Assembly (NCBI GenBank): GCA_964447175.1
Contig: CAYURP010000012.1
Location: 1 to 64,000 of the forward strand
Reading direction: 5' to 3'
Origin: CAYURP01 sp964447175
GTDB lineage: Bacteria; Zixibacteria; MSB-5A5; SM23-73-2
Length of the DNA: 64,000 nt
Shown here: in pieces, positions 8,142-16,907 of the stretch
How positions within the stretch are numbered: position 1 is the first letter of the stretch
How the letters are laid out: the number at the start of each line of letters is the position of its first letter
Position numbers and translations under genes: made by a program
Notes under the pieces: generated by a model
The model's database searches: none
Seen by the model: the letters and a program-made list of their open reading frames with translations, nothing else
What the model was told of the DNA's origin: nothing

Positions 8142-9347
8142 TCACTTAATATTTTCCTCAAAGACCTGTGCCAGTCTTTTTATCCCCTCTTCGATCTTTT
8201 CCGGGGTGGCATTGGAGAAATTGAGTCTCAGCGTATTATCCTTATCTCCATGAACATAGAATGGTTTTCCCGGGACATATGCCACCTTTTTCTCAAGAGC
8301 TTTCTTCAAAAGCTCAGTTGCCGATACGTGTTCAGGCAGAAAAACCCACAGGAAAAGACCTCCCTCCGCCTTAGTCCACTTCACGTAATCGGGACAGTAT
8401 TTTTTCAGAGATTCTATCATCACTTTTCTTCTCTTGCTATACTCAGCCTTTATAAGCTTAATATGTTTATCCAGATTTCCAGCTTTGATGTATTCGTAAA
8501 CCACAAATTGAGCAAAAGTGTTGGTGTGTAGGTCCGTGCCCTGTTTCATTCTCTCGAAAACCCCCATCACCTCTTTTGAGGTTAATATCCAACCGATCCT
8601 CAAACCCGGAGAGATGGTCTTAGAGAAGGTTCCTAATTCAATTATCAAATCACCACCCAGCTTTTTCAATGAGGGTAAGTCCTCACCAGCATATCTCAAC
8701 TCCCCATAAGGATTGTCGTCTATTACTGGGATATAATATTCTTTGGCCAGCTGCACTAAATCTTCCCTTCTTTTTTTGCTCATGGTGATTCCGGAGGGAT
8801 TCTGAAAATTGGAAACGGCATATATAAATCTCGGTTTGCTCTTCTTTATTGCGTCCTCCACATTTGAAACCACCATTCCCTCATCGTCCATAGCCACGGT
8901 CTGATAATGAGGATGATAAGCTGCAAACGCTTGCAAAGCTCCCAAATATGTGGGATCCTCCACTACCACGAAACTGCCTGAATCCAGGAAAACCTTGCCT
9001 ATCAGATCCAGTCCCTGTTGAGAACCAGCAGTGATCATTATATTCTCTTCGGTTGCTGGAATTCCTTTCTCTTGATACCGCCCAGCCAAAAATTCCCTTA
9101 AAGGTCTATGACCCAAGGTCAGGCTGTACTGCAGAGATCTGGGACCAGAATTGCTCAGAACTTTATTACAAGCCTCCTTAAGCTCCTCCACCGGAAAAAG
9201 CTCGGGTGCGGGCAAACCCCCGGCAAAAGAGATGACGTCGGGAAGCTCGGTTATTTTTAAAATATCCCGGATAGCAGAGGATTTCATATCCCAGGCTCGT
9301 TCCGAGAGTATCCAGTGATGTAATTCCTCTTTATCTTTAATTGTCAC
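8142..9347 (-). CDS. PLP-dependent aminotransferase, class I/II (LysN/AroT-like)
   Basis: This 401-residue fold-type I aminotransferase has Lys243 in FSKTISPGLRIGW as the Schiff-base lysine. Asn183 (NFQNPSG), Asp210 and Tyr214 (IDDNPYG) are the expected cofactor-binding residues, and TAGSQQGLDLI is the phosphate-loop region. The closest characterised group is the 2-aminoadipate/multisubstrate aminotransferases (LysN, KAT-like), which are related to MocR regulators but lack the DNA-binding domain, as here. The amino donor cannot be read from sequence. The ORF starts with ATG after GGAGGAAAAG. It stands alone between two non-coding gaps. Confidence 0.9.
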   Translation of the reverse strand: MTIKDKEELHHWILSERAWDMKSSAIRDILKITELPDVISFAGGLPAPELFPVEELKEACNKVLSNSGPRSLQYSLTLGHRPLREFLAGRYQEKGIPATEENIMITAGSQQGLDLIGKVFLDSGSFVVVEDPTYLGALQAFAAYHPHYQTVAMDDEGMVVSNVEDAIKKSKPRFIYAVSNFQNPSGITMSKKRREDLVQLAKEYYIPVIDDNPYGELRYAGEDLPSLKKLGGDLIIELGTFSKTISPGLRIGWILTSKEVMGVFERMKQGTDLHTNTFAQFVVYEYIKAGNLDKHIKLIKAEYSKRRKVMIESLKKYCPDYVKWTKAEGGLFLWVFLPEHVSATELLKKALEKKVAYVPGKPFYVHGDKDNTLRLNFSNATPEKIEEGIKRLAQVFEENIK

Positions 9348-9455
9348 TTTTCCTCCTTTTCTAAAGAAAAACGCATTTATAAAATGATAAAAATAAACGA
9401 TGTGTCAAGCCAAATCTATTCTATCTTTTGAAAATAAATGGCATCCTACTGGAGT

Positions 9456-9473
9456 ATCAAGCTTTAGCTTGAT
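9456..9473. repeat. Isolated 8-bp palindromic hairpin
   Basis: ATCAAGCT and AGCTTGAT flank a 2-nt loop between the aminotransferase and the Ig-repeat lipoprotein gene. It resembles the other intergenic hairpins in build but has no GTAG foot. Confidence 0.5.
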
Positions 9474-9531
9474 TAAATCCTCAAGAATATTTTTTTGAAC
9501 CAAAAATAAGAAATAAATGCTGTAAAAATGG

Positions 9532-11154
9532 TTATGGGCGGATTTTAAACCAGAGCACAAACTCCCGGGGTATACTCACTCCCTGGATATCTAAAGCCTT
9601 GGTGCTTATAGTTATCGAATACTCTTCACTCAGAACTAAAAGCAAGTCCGGATCGAAGATTAACTTGTTTAGACCGGACCAGGAAAATTCTCCTTTGATT
9701 CCGGCTGAACTTGCATCCAACATACTGAAGGCATTCACCACCGACAGCTGATCCATATCCGTGTTGAAGGTTATTTGAATATCAGCTTCTGGATCCACAT
9801 AGTTTGACCCACTGGTTGGAAAAGATGAAATGATATGAATTTCCGCAGTGGTAAACGAGAAAGAATAGCTTTCCTTTAACCTGACCCCTTCCATATTCTG
9901 AGCGGAATCGTCTATGGTGATGGTGTAAAGCATATTGGAACCTAACACCTTTTCCGGATTAAACCTCAGTTGCGGCCCAAACCAGTCAAAACTTCCCTGG
10001 GTCTCAGGATTTATGTAAAAAGCTTGCTCAGTAGCTGTTTCACTCATTGCTGAGTTAAAGTAAATGGCCAATGAACTTCCAGTCGAAACGTCAGTCCATC
10101 CGTCTTCGGGATAAGTCCACTTGATCTTCAATTCTTCGGTGGTGAAGGAAAAGCAAACAGGCTCATATAAAGCAATGCCATTTATGTCTTCAGCTGTGGT
10201 GTCCAGCTCAATTATGTAGTGGGTTTGAGTCTTGAAATAACCCTCAGGTTTGAACCTGAGGCGATCCTGTGACCTTTGCGAGTCCTTGACATTAACTCTG
10301 TGCCACTCGAATTCACCAACAGTAGGAGGATCAATGCTAAAAGCGTTTTCCACTGACTCGTGATTCATTACTGTATTGAAATTTATATAGATATAAATGC
10401 CTGTTTCCACATCATATTGATTGTCTGGTGGAGAATAACTCTCCACCGCAACGCCCCCAGTAGTAAAAGAGAAGGAAAAAGGTTCAGTCAGGTGATTTCC
10501 AGCTGTGTCCTGTGCTGCTACATCCAGGGTAACCGTATAACACACCATCGGCAACAGGTTTAAGGTTGGATTGAATTCGAAATAACGTCCGTAAGGATAC
10601 ATGTTATAATCACTCCAGGAGAAAGTGCCGTCCGTAGGTGGATCAATGGAAAAAGCATCTTCCACGCTTTCCTTATTCATGGGATTTTTGAAGTAAATCC
10701 GAACGTTGGTATATAACGGTAAATTAACTGTTTTGTCCGGGGGATAAACAGAACTGATCAGATCGGGAAACGGATTTAAGGTTATTGTACCCACGGTGGT
10801 AACGCCACCTTTGTAAACCGTGAATATCTTTGATTCATAGGTGGTATAGCCATCTGCCTCAACTTTAATGGTATATGTTCCTACATTCAAATCGGAGAGG
10901 ATGAAATACCCTATGGAATCTATAAAGGTGAAGGACACCTCCTTTCCCTGCCAGGCGGAAATCCGGGCACCGCTTTCAACCGGCTCCACCACTCCGGCTA
11001 AGGAACCTTTCTCCACTTCCAAATAGTAATTGTATGTCTTCTCAGTGCACCCACAACCAATGAGAAAAGAAATAAGAATAAACAATAATATCTTTTTGAT
11101 ATCAAATCTCCAAGGCTTTGTGAGACATTCCATTTTTTCATTAAGCAAGCTCAT
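9532..11154 (-). CDS. Lipoprotein with PEGA/carboxypeptidase-regulatory-like domain and four Big_5-type Ig repeats
   Basis: The frame has 540 residues. The N-terminus holds a hydrophobic stretch ending in the lipobox LIGC, so the mature protein should be lipid-anchored. Residues about 45-130 resemble a carboxypeptidase-regulatory/PEGA beta-sandwich (YTIKVEADGYTTYESK). Four tandem Ig-like domains follow, each with the pattern 'P..G..V......I.I.F...M...SVE.AFSI.P', then a Trp-containing strand and 'Y.I.ID..A.D..G..L', ending 'FSFTT'. These are Big_5-type domains. The first ATG (11154) places seven extra residues before a second ATG (MECLTK); either may be used. There is no catalytic domain; a surface or periplasmic binding role is inference. 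Confidence 0.75.
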   Translation of the reverse strand: MSLLNEKMECLTKPWRFDIKKILLFILISFLIGCGCTEKTYNYYLEVEKGSLAGVVEPVESGARISAWQGKEVSFTFIDSIGYFILSDLNVGTYTIKVEADGYTTYESKIFTVYKGGVTTVGTITLNPFPDLISSVYPPDKTVNLPLYTNVRIYFKNPMNKESVEDAFSIDPPTDGTFSWSDYNMYPYGRYFEFNPTLNLLPMVCYTVTLDVAAQDTAGNHLTEPFSFSFTTGGVAVESYSPPDNQYDVETGIYIYINFNTVMNHESVENAFSIDPPTVGEFEWHRVNVKDSQRSQDRLRFKPEGYFKTQTHYIIELDTTAEDINGIALYEPVCFSFTTEELKIKWTYPEDGWTDVSTGSSLAIYFNSAMSETATEQAFYINPETQGSFDWFGPQLRFNPEKVLGSNMLYTITIDDSAQNMEGVRLKESYSFSFTTAEIHIISSFPTSGSNYVDPEADIQITFNTDMDQLSVVNAFSMLDASSAGIKGEFSWSGLNKLIFDPDLLLVLSEEYSITISTKALDIQGVSIPREFVLWFKIRP

Positions 11155-11263
11155 AATTCTTCAACTTCCCACATATGAATAGATTTAACTTATCCAGAAT
11201 AATCAGGGAAAAGCAAAAAGTCAACTAAAACCTGTGATTATTGGGATCGAAAAAGTAGGGAGA

Positions 11264-11566
11264 TCAGGAGATGGTCTTAAGCCACCCGAATTTCTTCATT
11301 CTGTCCCTCAAGGTGTTCCGGCTTATCCCTAAAAGCCTGGAGGCTTGAACCTGGTTGTAATGGGTGGCTTTTAAAGCGGAAATAACTATAGCCTTTTCCA
11401 GAGAAGTGTGCAGATGCTCATAGACATTTCCATTAGAGGCACTAAGTATCTTTTCAAAAAGAGGGTCCAAAAACTCCTGAAACAATTTATAATAGTTCTC
11501 TTTTATAGCATCAGGATCGGTCGATACCTTTTTATCCAGAGTTAGGGAAATTTTATTATCAATCAA
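11264..11566 (-). CDS. Fis-family helix-turn-helix regulator
   Basis: This 100-residue protein has a C-terminal Fis-type helix-turn-helix at about residues 66-92 (NQVQASRLLGISRNTLRDRM), the same motif that ends NtrC-class activators. The N-terminal 60 residues are helical and lack an AAA+ module, so it is a stand-alone Fis-like nucleoid or regulatory protein of normal size. It stands between the lipoprotein and the membrane protein upstream of it. Its targets are unknown. Confidence 0.85.
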   Translation of the reverse strand: MIDNKISLTLDKKVSTDPDAIKENYYKLFQEFLDPLFEKILSASNGNVYEHLHTSLEKAIVISALKATHYNQVQASRLLGISRNTLRDRMKKFGWLKTIS

Positions 11567-11685
11567 AGGTTACCCCTTATCTCTAAGTAACATAAAGCAT
11601 CTATTTTATAATCGGCAGAGAAATAATTATCTGAACGAGTTTGAATTTAAAAACTTGAAAATAAGTTAAATTCCCCGGTTTAAGC

Positions 11686-12045
11686 TCATTTGCCTATGAG
11701 TAAAACCCCCGCAAAGATCAGGGCAATACCAATCCACTTAAAGGTGGAAAAGGGTTCCCTGAAGATCTGCCAGGAGAATAAGACTATTAATACAAAAGCC
11801 ATGCTATTTAAAACCGGATAAGCATAGGAAAGGTGGGTTCTGGAGAGGACCACCATATACATAGCCACCGAAGCCACGTAAGCTATAAGTCCCAGAAAAA
11901 TGAAGGGGGTGGAAAGAATCTTAGCAAAATCATTAAAAAGAATCGAAGGGGAGATGACTCCGATTTTATTCATCCCCGCCTTTAACAAAACATGCCCACA
12001 GACGTTCAAGATTATAACCAGAGATAATAGTAGAAACTGTGACAT
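11686..12045 (-). CDS. Small four-helix membrane protein, EamA/SMR-like
   Basis: The 119 residues fold into four predicted membrane helices (about 3-20, 43-65, 70-88 and 98-117). The sequence GHVLLKAGMNKIG in helix 1 and SYAYPVLNSMAFVLIVL in helix 3 match the half-size EamA/ArnE-like members of the drug/metabolite transporter superfamily. Such proteins act as homo- or heterodimers on lipid-linked sugars or small cations; the substrate here is unknown. It is followed by about 140 bp and then the end of ccmF, in the same orientation. Confidence 0.7.
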   Translation of the reverse strand: MSQFLLLSLVIILNVCGHVLLKAGMNKIGVISPSILFNDFAKILSTPFIFLGLIAYVASVAMYMVVLSRTHLSYAYPVLNSMAFVLIVLFSWQIFREPFSTFKWIGIALIFAGVLLIGK

Positions 12046-12150
12046 AACCTGACATTTCTCCTTTAATAGAAATTAGAATGATGGTAACTAAATAGCATGA
12101 TAGTGAATATTTTGTTAAATTATTAGCTGTGAAGTTCTGAATCAAGTGCT

Positions 12151-12183
12151 AATTACCAACAACTAACAACCAATAACCAAAAA
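12151..12183. repeat. Degenerate caacaacta-type spacer after ccmF
   Basis: A low-complexity run of aattaccaac, aactaacaac, caataacc units abuts the ccmF stop codon. The same style of sequence appears inside the operon at 15457-15486. Confidence 0.5.
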
Positions 12184-14322
12184 CTATCCAGCTTCTTTTC
12201 TTCTTCTCCACCAGGTGATAACCAAGCCTATCATCATAAAAATGGTTCCCAGCCAGACCAAGCCAATTAAAGGTTTTCTGCTCATCTCTAAAATTAAAGT
12301 CTCAGATGCCTCCTGGCTTATATCCACGATGCTGAGCGAGATAGCTTTGTTATCTGCATCGATCTCCTCCAGATAAACCAATCCATCCCCTTCTGGAAGC
12401 TCTGCACCTCTTTGCGTCTTTTCACCCTCCATTCCCATAATCAGAGTGGGTACAATAACCTGTTTTTCCTCATTCCATGAGACTTCCAACCTGGCTCCCA
12501 CCACCATCTTGCCCTCAACAGAATGGGGTACCATATCAAACTCAAGGAATCTTATCTTATAATCTCTGAACTTTATATCCTCACCTTTTTTCATAACAAA
12601 TGATTCTTCTTCTGTCTGGATCTCCAGGGGAGACAGGTAGAGATCACCCCAAATATTATAATCGATATGGGGTGTTCTGACCACTCCATCCGTGTAATCG
12701 CTGTAATAAAATTTGGGCTTGGCTATGAAGTTATCCCTTCCCTTACTTACCTCCACCCTCAGCTCCTTTTCCTCAAGCCCCTGATATCTCAGATGATATC
12801 CCCAGATATCTTTTTCCTCTTCTTTAGGCAGATTAACTTTCACCGAGGAACTGTATGCTGAGGAAGTTATAACTCCGATCAGCAAAATGCCCAATCCAGT
12901 ATGAGCAAGAAAACCTCCTGCAGTCAGTATGTTTGTCCTTATTCTTCTGATGAAGACGAAAAGATTAGCCATAAAAGCGAATATCCCCATACAGATGAAT
13001 ATCAGGTAAACCAGAGATCTTACACCCATAATTAAGGCTAAAAGGGTTAAAATTATGGATAATGAAACTGGCAGTAAAATCTTTTTAGCAATTATTGAAC
13101 CTTTCCAGGTTAAAAATGGTATTACCCCTAAAGTGAGTGCAATCAATATACCCAAAGGTAAGTTAGTTCTGATATAATAGATAGTACTTACTTTTGAGGG
13201 ATTTCCTAAAAGTCCGGTTATTATAGGGGAAGACGTGCCCAAAAGTATCAGAACCGCACTTACGCTTAAAAATACCATTCCCAGGATCACCCCGAAGCCC
13301 TGGGACAGGACGTTTCGATCTATTTTAGGTGAATTTATCTTTGGAGAACGCCAGAGCAACAACCCCAGGGAAAAGATAATAAGAAGGATCATTCCGAAAA
13401 TCAGATACAGGTTTATCCCTAAGTCGGTGAAGGAGTGCACGGAAAAATCAGCCAGAATGCCGGATCGGGTGAGAAAAGTTCCGTAGATAACCAAAAGGAA
13501 AACAAGTATAGCCAGAAAAAGGTTTGTTTTTCTCAAAGCCCCATCCGTTTTTTCGATTATCACGCCGTGTAGAAAGACCAAAACGAAGATCCAGGGGATT
13601 AAGGATGCGTTTTCCACCGGGTCCCATCCCCAGTATCCCCCCCAGCCTAAAACTTTATATGCCCAATAACCGCCGACAAATATACCTGCCCCCAAAAAAA
13701 GTGCACCAAAGGAAGTCCAGGGCAGTGCTCGCTTGAGCCACGATTTGTAATTGTTTTTTAAAAGGGCTGCCAGAGCATAAGAGAAGGGAATGGCTAAAGC
13801 AGCATACCCCACAAAAATCAATGGCGGATGGATAACCATCCAGAAATCCTGAAGCAAGGGGTTTAATCCTCTTCCCTGCTCCGGTGCAAATCCCGGGACC
13901 AATTCAAAGGGCGATTTCTTCAAAAGCAAAATCAACAGGAATATCTGAACCACCAGATAGAAAAACATGGTATGGGATTTTAATTCGTCGTCTTTTTTTA
14001 AAAGAAAGACTCCCAGCCACACTCCGAAGAAAAGCCACAATAAAAACGTCCCCTCCTGTCCTGCCCAGAAGGATGACAAGAGATAAAACAAGGGTAAATC
14101 CGTGGAACTGTAACCATAAACATAGGAGAACTCAAAGTGATGACCCAGAAAAAGATAAAAAAGATAAAGGGTTGCAACTGTTATAAAGAAAACCAGAAGA
14201 TAATACAAGGATTTGGCAATCCCAAAAGTCTTGGGATAAGCATCCCCGCTTTTAAGAAAATGAAAAGCCGAAAAAAGCCCGGATAAAAGGCCCAGAACTA
14301 AAAGGAGATTTCCTAAAAACAT
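12184..14322 (-). CDS. ccmF: Cytochrome c maturation haem lyase CcmF
   Basis: This 712-residue polytopic membrane protein belongs to the haem-handling protein superfamily. The WWD signature GGYWGWDPVENASLIPW lies at about 228-244, preceded by GRGLNPLLQDFWMVIHPP (about 150-167), the CcmF-specific segment with a haem-ligand His. More than ten hydrophobic helices and a large soluble loop (about 500-680) match CcmF. It transfers haem from holo-CcmE to apocytochrome CXXCH motifs. Length is slightly above the Escherichia coli protein. The start codon directly follows the ccmE stop, so the two are translationally coupled. No ccmG or ccmH follows it. Confidence 0.95.
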   Translation of the reverse strand: MFLGNLLLVLGLLSGLFSAFHFLKSGDAYPKTFGIAKSLYYLLVFFITVATLYLFYLFLGHHFEFSYVYGYSSTDLPLFYLLSSFWAGQEGTFLLWLFFGVWLGVFLLKKDDELKSHTMFFYLVVQIFLLILLLKKSPFELVPGFAPEQGRGLNPLLQDFWMVIHPPLIFVGYAALAIPFSYALAALLKNNYKSWLKRALPWTSFGALFLGAGIFVGGYWAYKVLGWGGYWGWDPVENASLIPWIFVLVFLHGVIIEKTDGALRKTNLFLAILVFLLVIYGTFLTRSGILADFSVHSFTDLGINLYLIFGMILLIIFSLGLLLWRSPKINSPKIDRNVLSQGFGVILGMVFLSVSAVLILLGTSSPIITGLLGNPSKVSTIYYIRTNLPLGILIALTLGVIPFLTWKGSIIAKKILLPVSLSIILTLLALIMGVRSLVYLIFICMGIFAFMANLFVFIRRIRTNILTAGGFLAHTGLGILLIGVITSSAYSSSVKVNLPKEEEKDIWGYHLRYQGLEEKELRVEVSKGRDNFIAKPKFYYSDYTDGVVRTPHIDYNIWGDLYLSPLEIQTEEESFVMKKGEDIKFRDYKIRFLEFDMVPHSVEGKMVVGARLEVSWNEEKQVIVPTLIMGMEGEKTQRGAELPEGDGLVYLEEIDADNKAISLSIVDISQEASETLILEMSRKPLIGLVWLGTIFMMIGLVITWWRRRKEAG

Positions 14323-14691
14323 CTACAACTCACTTCCCTGATATTTGGAGGGGCATTTGACCAGAACCTGATTGGCTACGAATTTCCCTTCCCCGTATTT
14401 TCCAATAACCACCACATCAGTTGCCTGCTCGAAATTGGCTGGTTTGGTCCCATCGAACACCACATCCAGAGCATCGCCTTCAGGATCCCTTAAGGTGAAA
14501 TGAAAGAGGTGAGTCGTGGTATCGTAAGTACTCTCACCTTGAGCCACCTTACCGATTACCTGAACTATAGCATCCATACTTTTAGCCTCTTCAAAGCTGA
14601 CATAAGGGGTTAGGCTTTTCTTGAAGGAAAATGTACCGAAAATCACAAACACTAAAATTATGATGATACCGATTAGAACTTTGATATTCAT
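14323..14691 (-). CDS. ccmE: Haem chaperone CcmE, CxxxY variant
   Basis: The 122 residues comprise an N-terminal anchor helix (about 3-23) and a periplasmic OB-fold (QVIGKVAQG, FTLRDPEGDALDVVFDG, VVVIGKYGEGKFVANQVLVKC). CcmE normally binds haem covalently through the His of HxxxY; here the equivalent position is Cys113 in CPSKY (CxxxY, Tyr117). Cys-type CcmE is known from Desulfovibrio and archaeal Ccm systems that lack CcmH, and ccmG/H/I are also missing here. The ATG overlaps the ccmD stop codon (ATGA). It is clearly CcmE by fold and context; the Cys is visible in the sequence, not an inference. Confidence 0.93.
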   Translation of the reverse strand: MNIKVLIGIIIILVFVIFGTFSFKKSLTPYVSFEEAKSMDAIVQVIGKVAQGESTYDTTTHLFHFTLRDPEGDALDVVFDGTKPANFEQATDVVVIGKYGEGKFVANQVLVKCPSKYQGSEL

Positions 14692-14795
14692 CTTCTCCTC
14701 AGCTCCTTTATTTTCCTATCCAGCCTTAAAAGATAAAAAAAGATTCCAATCCAGACAATCAATGATACGATCATAACCACAAAATTCGAGCACAT
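14688..14795 (-). CDS. ccmD: CcmD-like small membrane protein
   Basis: This 35-codon frame starts with ATG at 14795 and overlaps the ccmE start by ATGA. It encodes one membrane helix (VVMIVSLIVWIGIFFYLL) followed by a basic tail (RLDRKIKELRRR), the build of CcmD, which stabilises the CcmABC haem-release complex. It sits exactly where ccmD belongs, between ccmC and ccmE. It is too short for most gene callers. The first residues (MCSNF) include a Cys of unknown meaning. Confidence 0.75.
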   Translation of the reverse strand: MCSNFVVMIVSLIVWIGIFFYLLRLDRKIKELRRR

Positions 14796-14797
14796 AA

Positions 14798-15442
14798 TCA
14801 CTCCTTTTCTTTCTCTTTTGTATTAAGTAAAATCTCCAGTTTATGGATCCAAAAAAATATCAGGCTAAATCCCAGAATCGAACTCAGGAAAACTAAAAGA
14901 TAAGGCAGGGGAAGCTGGAATTTAAATTGGGTATCAACTACCGATTGGGTTGGGTGAAGTGATTGGTAAACCCGGGGTATCACAAAGACCAAAAAGGGAA
15001 CGGTGAGAAATGCTAAAATGGAGTAAACAGCAGAAAGGGATGCTTTTCTCTCCTGGATTTCAACTGCTGATCGCAAGGCGAAATAAGCACCATAGATCAA
15101 AACCAGTATGAAAATGGAGGTTTCCCTGGGATCCCAGTTCCAGAAAGACCCCCAGGTGTTTTTGGCAAATATCATCCCGGTAATCATAGCTAAAATACAA
15201 AACAAAAAGCCTAATCTGGCTGCAGCTGCTGCTTGAACATCGTATTTCAACTCTTTTTTTCTCAAAAGAAAAATGCTATTTATCATTGAAATGAAAAATG
15301 CCAGAACCGCCACCCAGGCTACCGGCACGTGAAAAAAGAAGATTCGGGAGACATCTCCTAGTTCTTTTTGAGGAGGTGACATCAAAAAAACTGCGCTTAT
15401 AACAACGCTTAACAGAAATCCTGTAAGTATCTTCCAGATCAT
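14798..15442 (-). CDS. ccmC: Haem exporter/handling protein CcmC
   Basis: The 214 residues hold six predicted helices. The WWD motif WGSFWNWDPRETS is at about 97-109. The two haem-ligand histidines expected for CcmC are His38 (FFFHVPVAW) and His163 (YQSLHPTQS). CcmC loads haem onto CcmE together with CcmD and the CcmAB ATPase. It lies between ccmB and ccmD. Confidence 0.95.
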   Translation of the reverse strand: MIWKILTGFLLSVVISAVFLMSPPQKELGDVSRIFFFHVPVAWVAVLAFFISMINSIFLLRKKELKYDVQAAAAARLGFLFCILAMITGMIFAKNTWGSFWNWDPRETSIFILVLIYGAYFALRSAVEIQERKASLSAVYSILAFLTVPFLVFVIPRVYQSLHPTQSVVDTQFKFQLPLPYLLVFLSSILGFSLIFFWIHKLEILLNTKEKEKE

Positions 15443-15456
15443 TTTTCTGATAATCT

Positions 15457-15486
15457 AAAAACTAACAACTAATTACTAACAACTGT
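15457..15486. repeat. Degenerate caactaa-type spacer inside the ccm operon
   Basis: Between ccmB and ccmC the DNA reads actaacaact, aattactaac, aactg, a run of related 8-10 base units like the spacer after ccmF (12151-12183). Confidence 0.5.
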
Positions 15487-16170
15487 TCATTCTCTCCAGA
15501 CATAATCGAATAATAAAAACGAACCCACCCCCATCACCCCACAATAGGATATCAAAAACTTAAGTTCGTTTAATCCTTGAGAAAATTTAGAACCATCGAA
15601 AGCCAGGTTAGTTCCCTGAATAACCGTAATCAACAGAGGTAAAAGTATGGGAAAGGACAAAACCGCAAATAGTGCTCCCTTAACCCGGGCTTTTGACACA
15701 ATAGCCGCAATGATAGTCGTGGCACAAACCAAACCGATTGTACCTAAAATAACCACTAAAAGAAACAATCCAAAACTTCTGATCTTAACATTTAATAGAA
15801 TTAGAAACAATGGAATTATTATGATCTCCAGAAGGAACAAAAGAATTAAATTAAAGCATAATTTACCTAAAAAGATACTTTCATTGGAGGCAACCAACTT
15901 CAATAAATTCACCGTCTTGGTTTCCTCCTCCTTGATAAAGACCTGAGCTAAACCTGACATAGCCGAGAAGAAAATTATGATCCAGAAAAGTGAGGCAAGT
16001 ATTTTGGCAGTTAAAAAAAACTGTCCCACTGAAAAGCTGACTACAGTTAATGTGATAACCGCAAACATCACCAGGGCATTAAGCCCGTATCTGGTGCGCA
16101 GCTCAGATTTTAAGTCCTTTTGAAAAACCCAAAAGGTTTCAATCATCCAGCTGGAGGATTTGATCTCCAT
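15487..16170 (-). CDS. ccmB: Haem ABC exporter membrane subunit CcmB
   Basis: The 227-residue membrane protein has six hydrophobic segments and the CcmB opening FWVFQKDLKSELRTRYG, after which the helices begin. FIKEEETKTVNLLKL (about 95-110) is the cytosolic loop that contacts the CcmA ATPase. The frame from 16170 overlaps ccmA by 32 bp; an internal ATG at 16146 (MIETFWVF) may be the true start with only a short overlap. With CcmA it releases holo-CcmE from CcmC. Confidence 0.92.
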   Translation of the reverse strand: MEIKSSSWMIETFWVFQKDLKSELRTRYGLNALVMFAVITLTVVSFSVGQFFLTAKILASLFWIIIFFSAMSGLAQVFIKEEETKTVNLLKLVASNESIFLGKLCFNLILLFLLEIIIIPLFLILLNVKIRSFGLFLLVVILGTIGLVCATTIIAAIVSKARVKGALFAVLSFPILLPLLITVIQGTNLAFDGSKFSQGLNELKFLISYCGVMGVGSFLLFDYVWRE

Positions 16171-16756
16171 ATTCTTTCTCTTCCTTGTTGCTTGTAGCCC
16201 AGATTAAAATCCCCCTTTGCTTCTGGTCCTGGACAACCCTTTCCAGATATAGAATTCCCTCCTCATCCAGATTAGCTTTTGGCTCGTCCAAAAGCAAGAC
16301 CAGAGGCTCCTTTATAAGAGCACTTACATATTTCAATCGCTGCTTCATTCCCGAGGAAAAAGAGCCCAAAAGATCATAAGCCCTTTTTTCCAGACCCACC
16401 TGATCCACTTTATCAATCATATCTTTCTCTTTAAGATCAAAACCCTGGACTTTGGATAAAAACATAAGATTTTCCAGAGCAGTCAACTCATCATAGAGGT
16501 TCAGATCAGGTGCCACTAAACTAATGACCTTTTGAAGTCTTCCTCCTTTCAAATCATCTCCATTTAAAGCATAGTGTATCTCCCCATTGCTCGGGGACAG
16601 AATTCCAGATAGAATTCTCAATAAGGTAGTCTTACCAGAGCCATTTTTGCCAATAACTACCAGGGTGTTTCCCTGGTTCAGTTCAAAATTCAATCCCCTG
16701 AAAACGCATCTCTGTTCAAAATATCGGGTTAAGTTTTTTGCCTTTAATTCAATCAT
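16139..16756 (-). CDS. ccmA: Haem ABC exporter ATP-binding subunit CcmA
   Basis: This 205-residue ABC ATPase has Walker A GKNGSGKTT at 36-44, the signature SFSSGMKQR at 132-140 and Walker B LVLLLDEP at 152-159. The short length and the place as first gene before ccmB identify it as CcmA and not a general transporter ATPase. It is the first gene of the ccmABCDEF operon. No Shine-Dalgarno sequence is visible in the AT-rich bases before the ATG. Confidence 0.93.
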   Translation of the reverse strand: MIELKAKNLTRYFEQRCVFRGLNFELNQGNTLVVIGKNGSGKTTLLRILSGILSPSNGEIHYALNGDDLKGGRLQKVISLVAPDLNLYDELTALENLMFLSKVQGFDLKEKDMIDKVDQVGLEKRAYDLLGSFSSGMKQRLKYVSALIKEPLVLLLDEPKANLDEEGILYLERVVQDQKQRGILIWATSNKEEKEYGDQILQLDD

Positions 16757-16777
16757 TTATAATATAATTTAGAGATT

Positions 16778-16805
16778 AATCTAAGGAAATAACTGGGGAT
16801 GTCAA
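16778..16805 (-). promoter_or_regulatory. Sigma70-type promoter of the ccm operon
   Basis: On the minus strand TTGACA (16805-16800) and TAGATT (16783-16778) are 16 bp apart, which would start transcription about 15 nt before the ccmA ATG. The leader is therefore very short and lacks an SD. Confidence 0.5.
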
Positions 16806-16907
16806 GTCAAAAGGCAATGTTCAAATTATTCCTGAAAAGTTGTAGAAATACCCAAAACGGGTCTTGACTATAATTCCACCACCAACTAAAATAAATTGGA
16901 GAATGTT

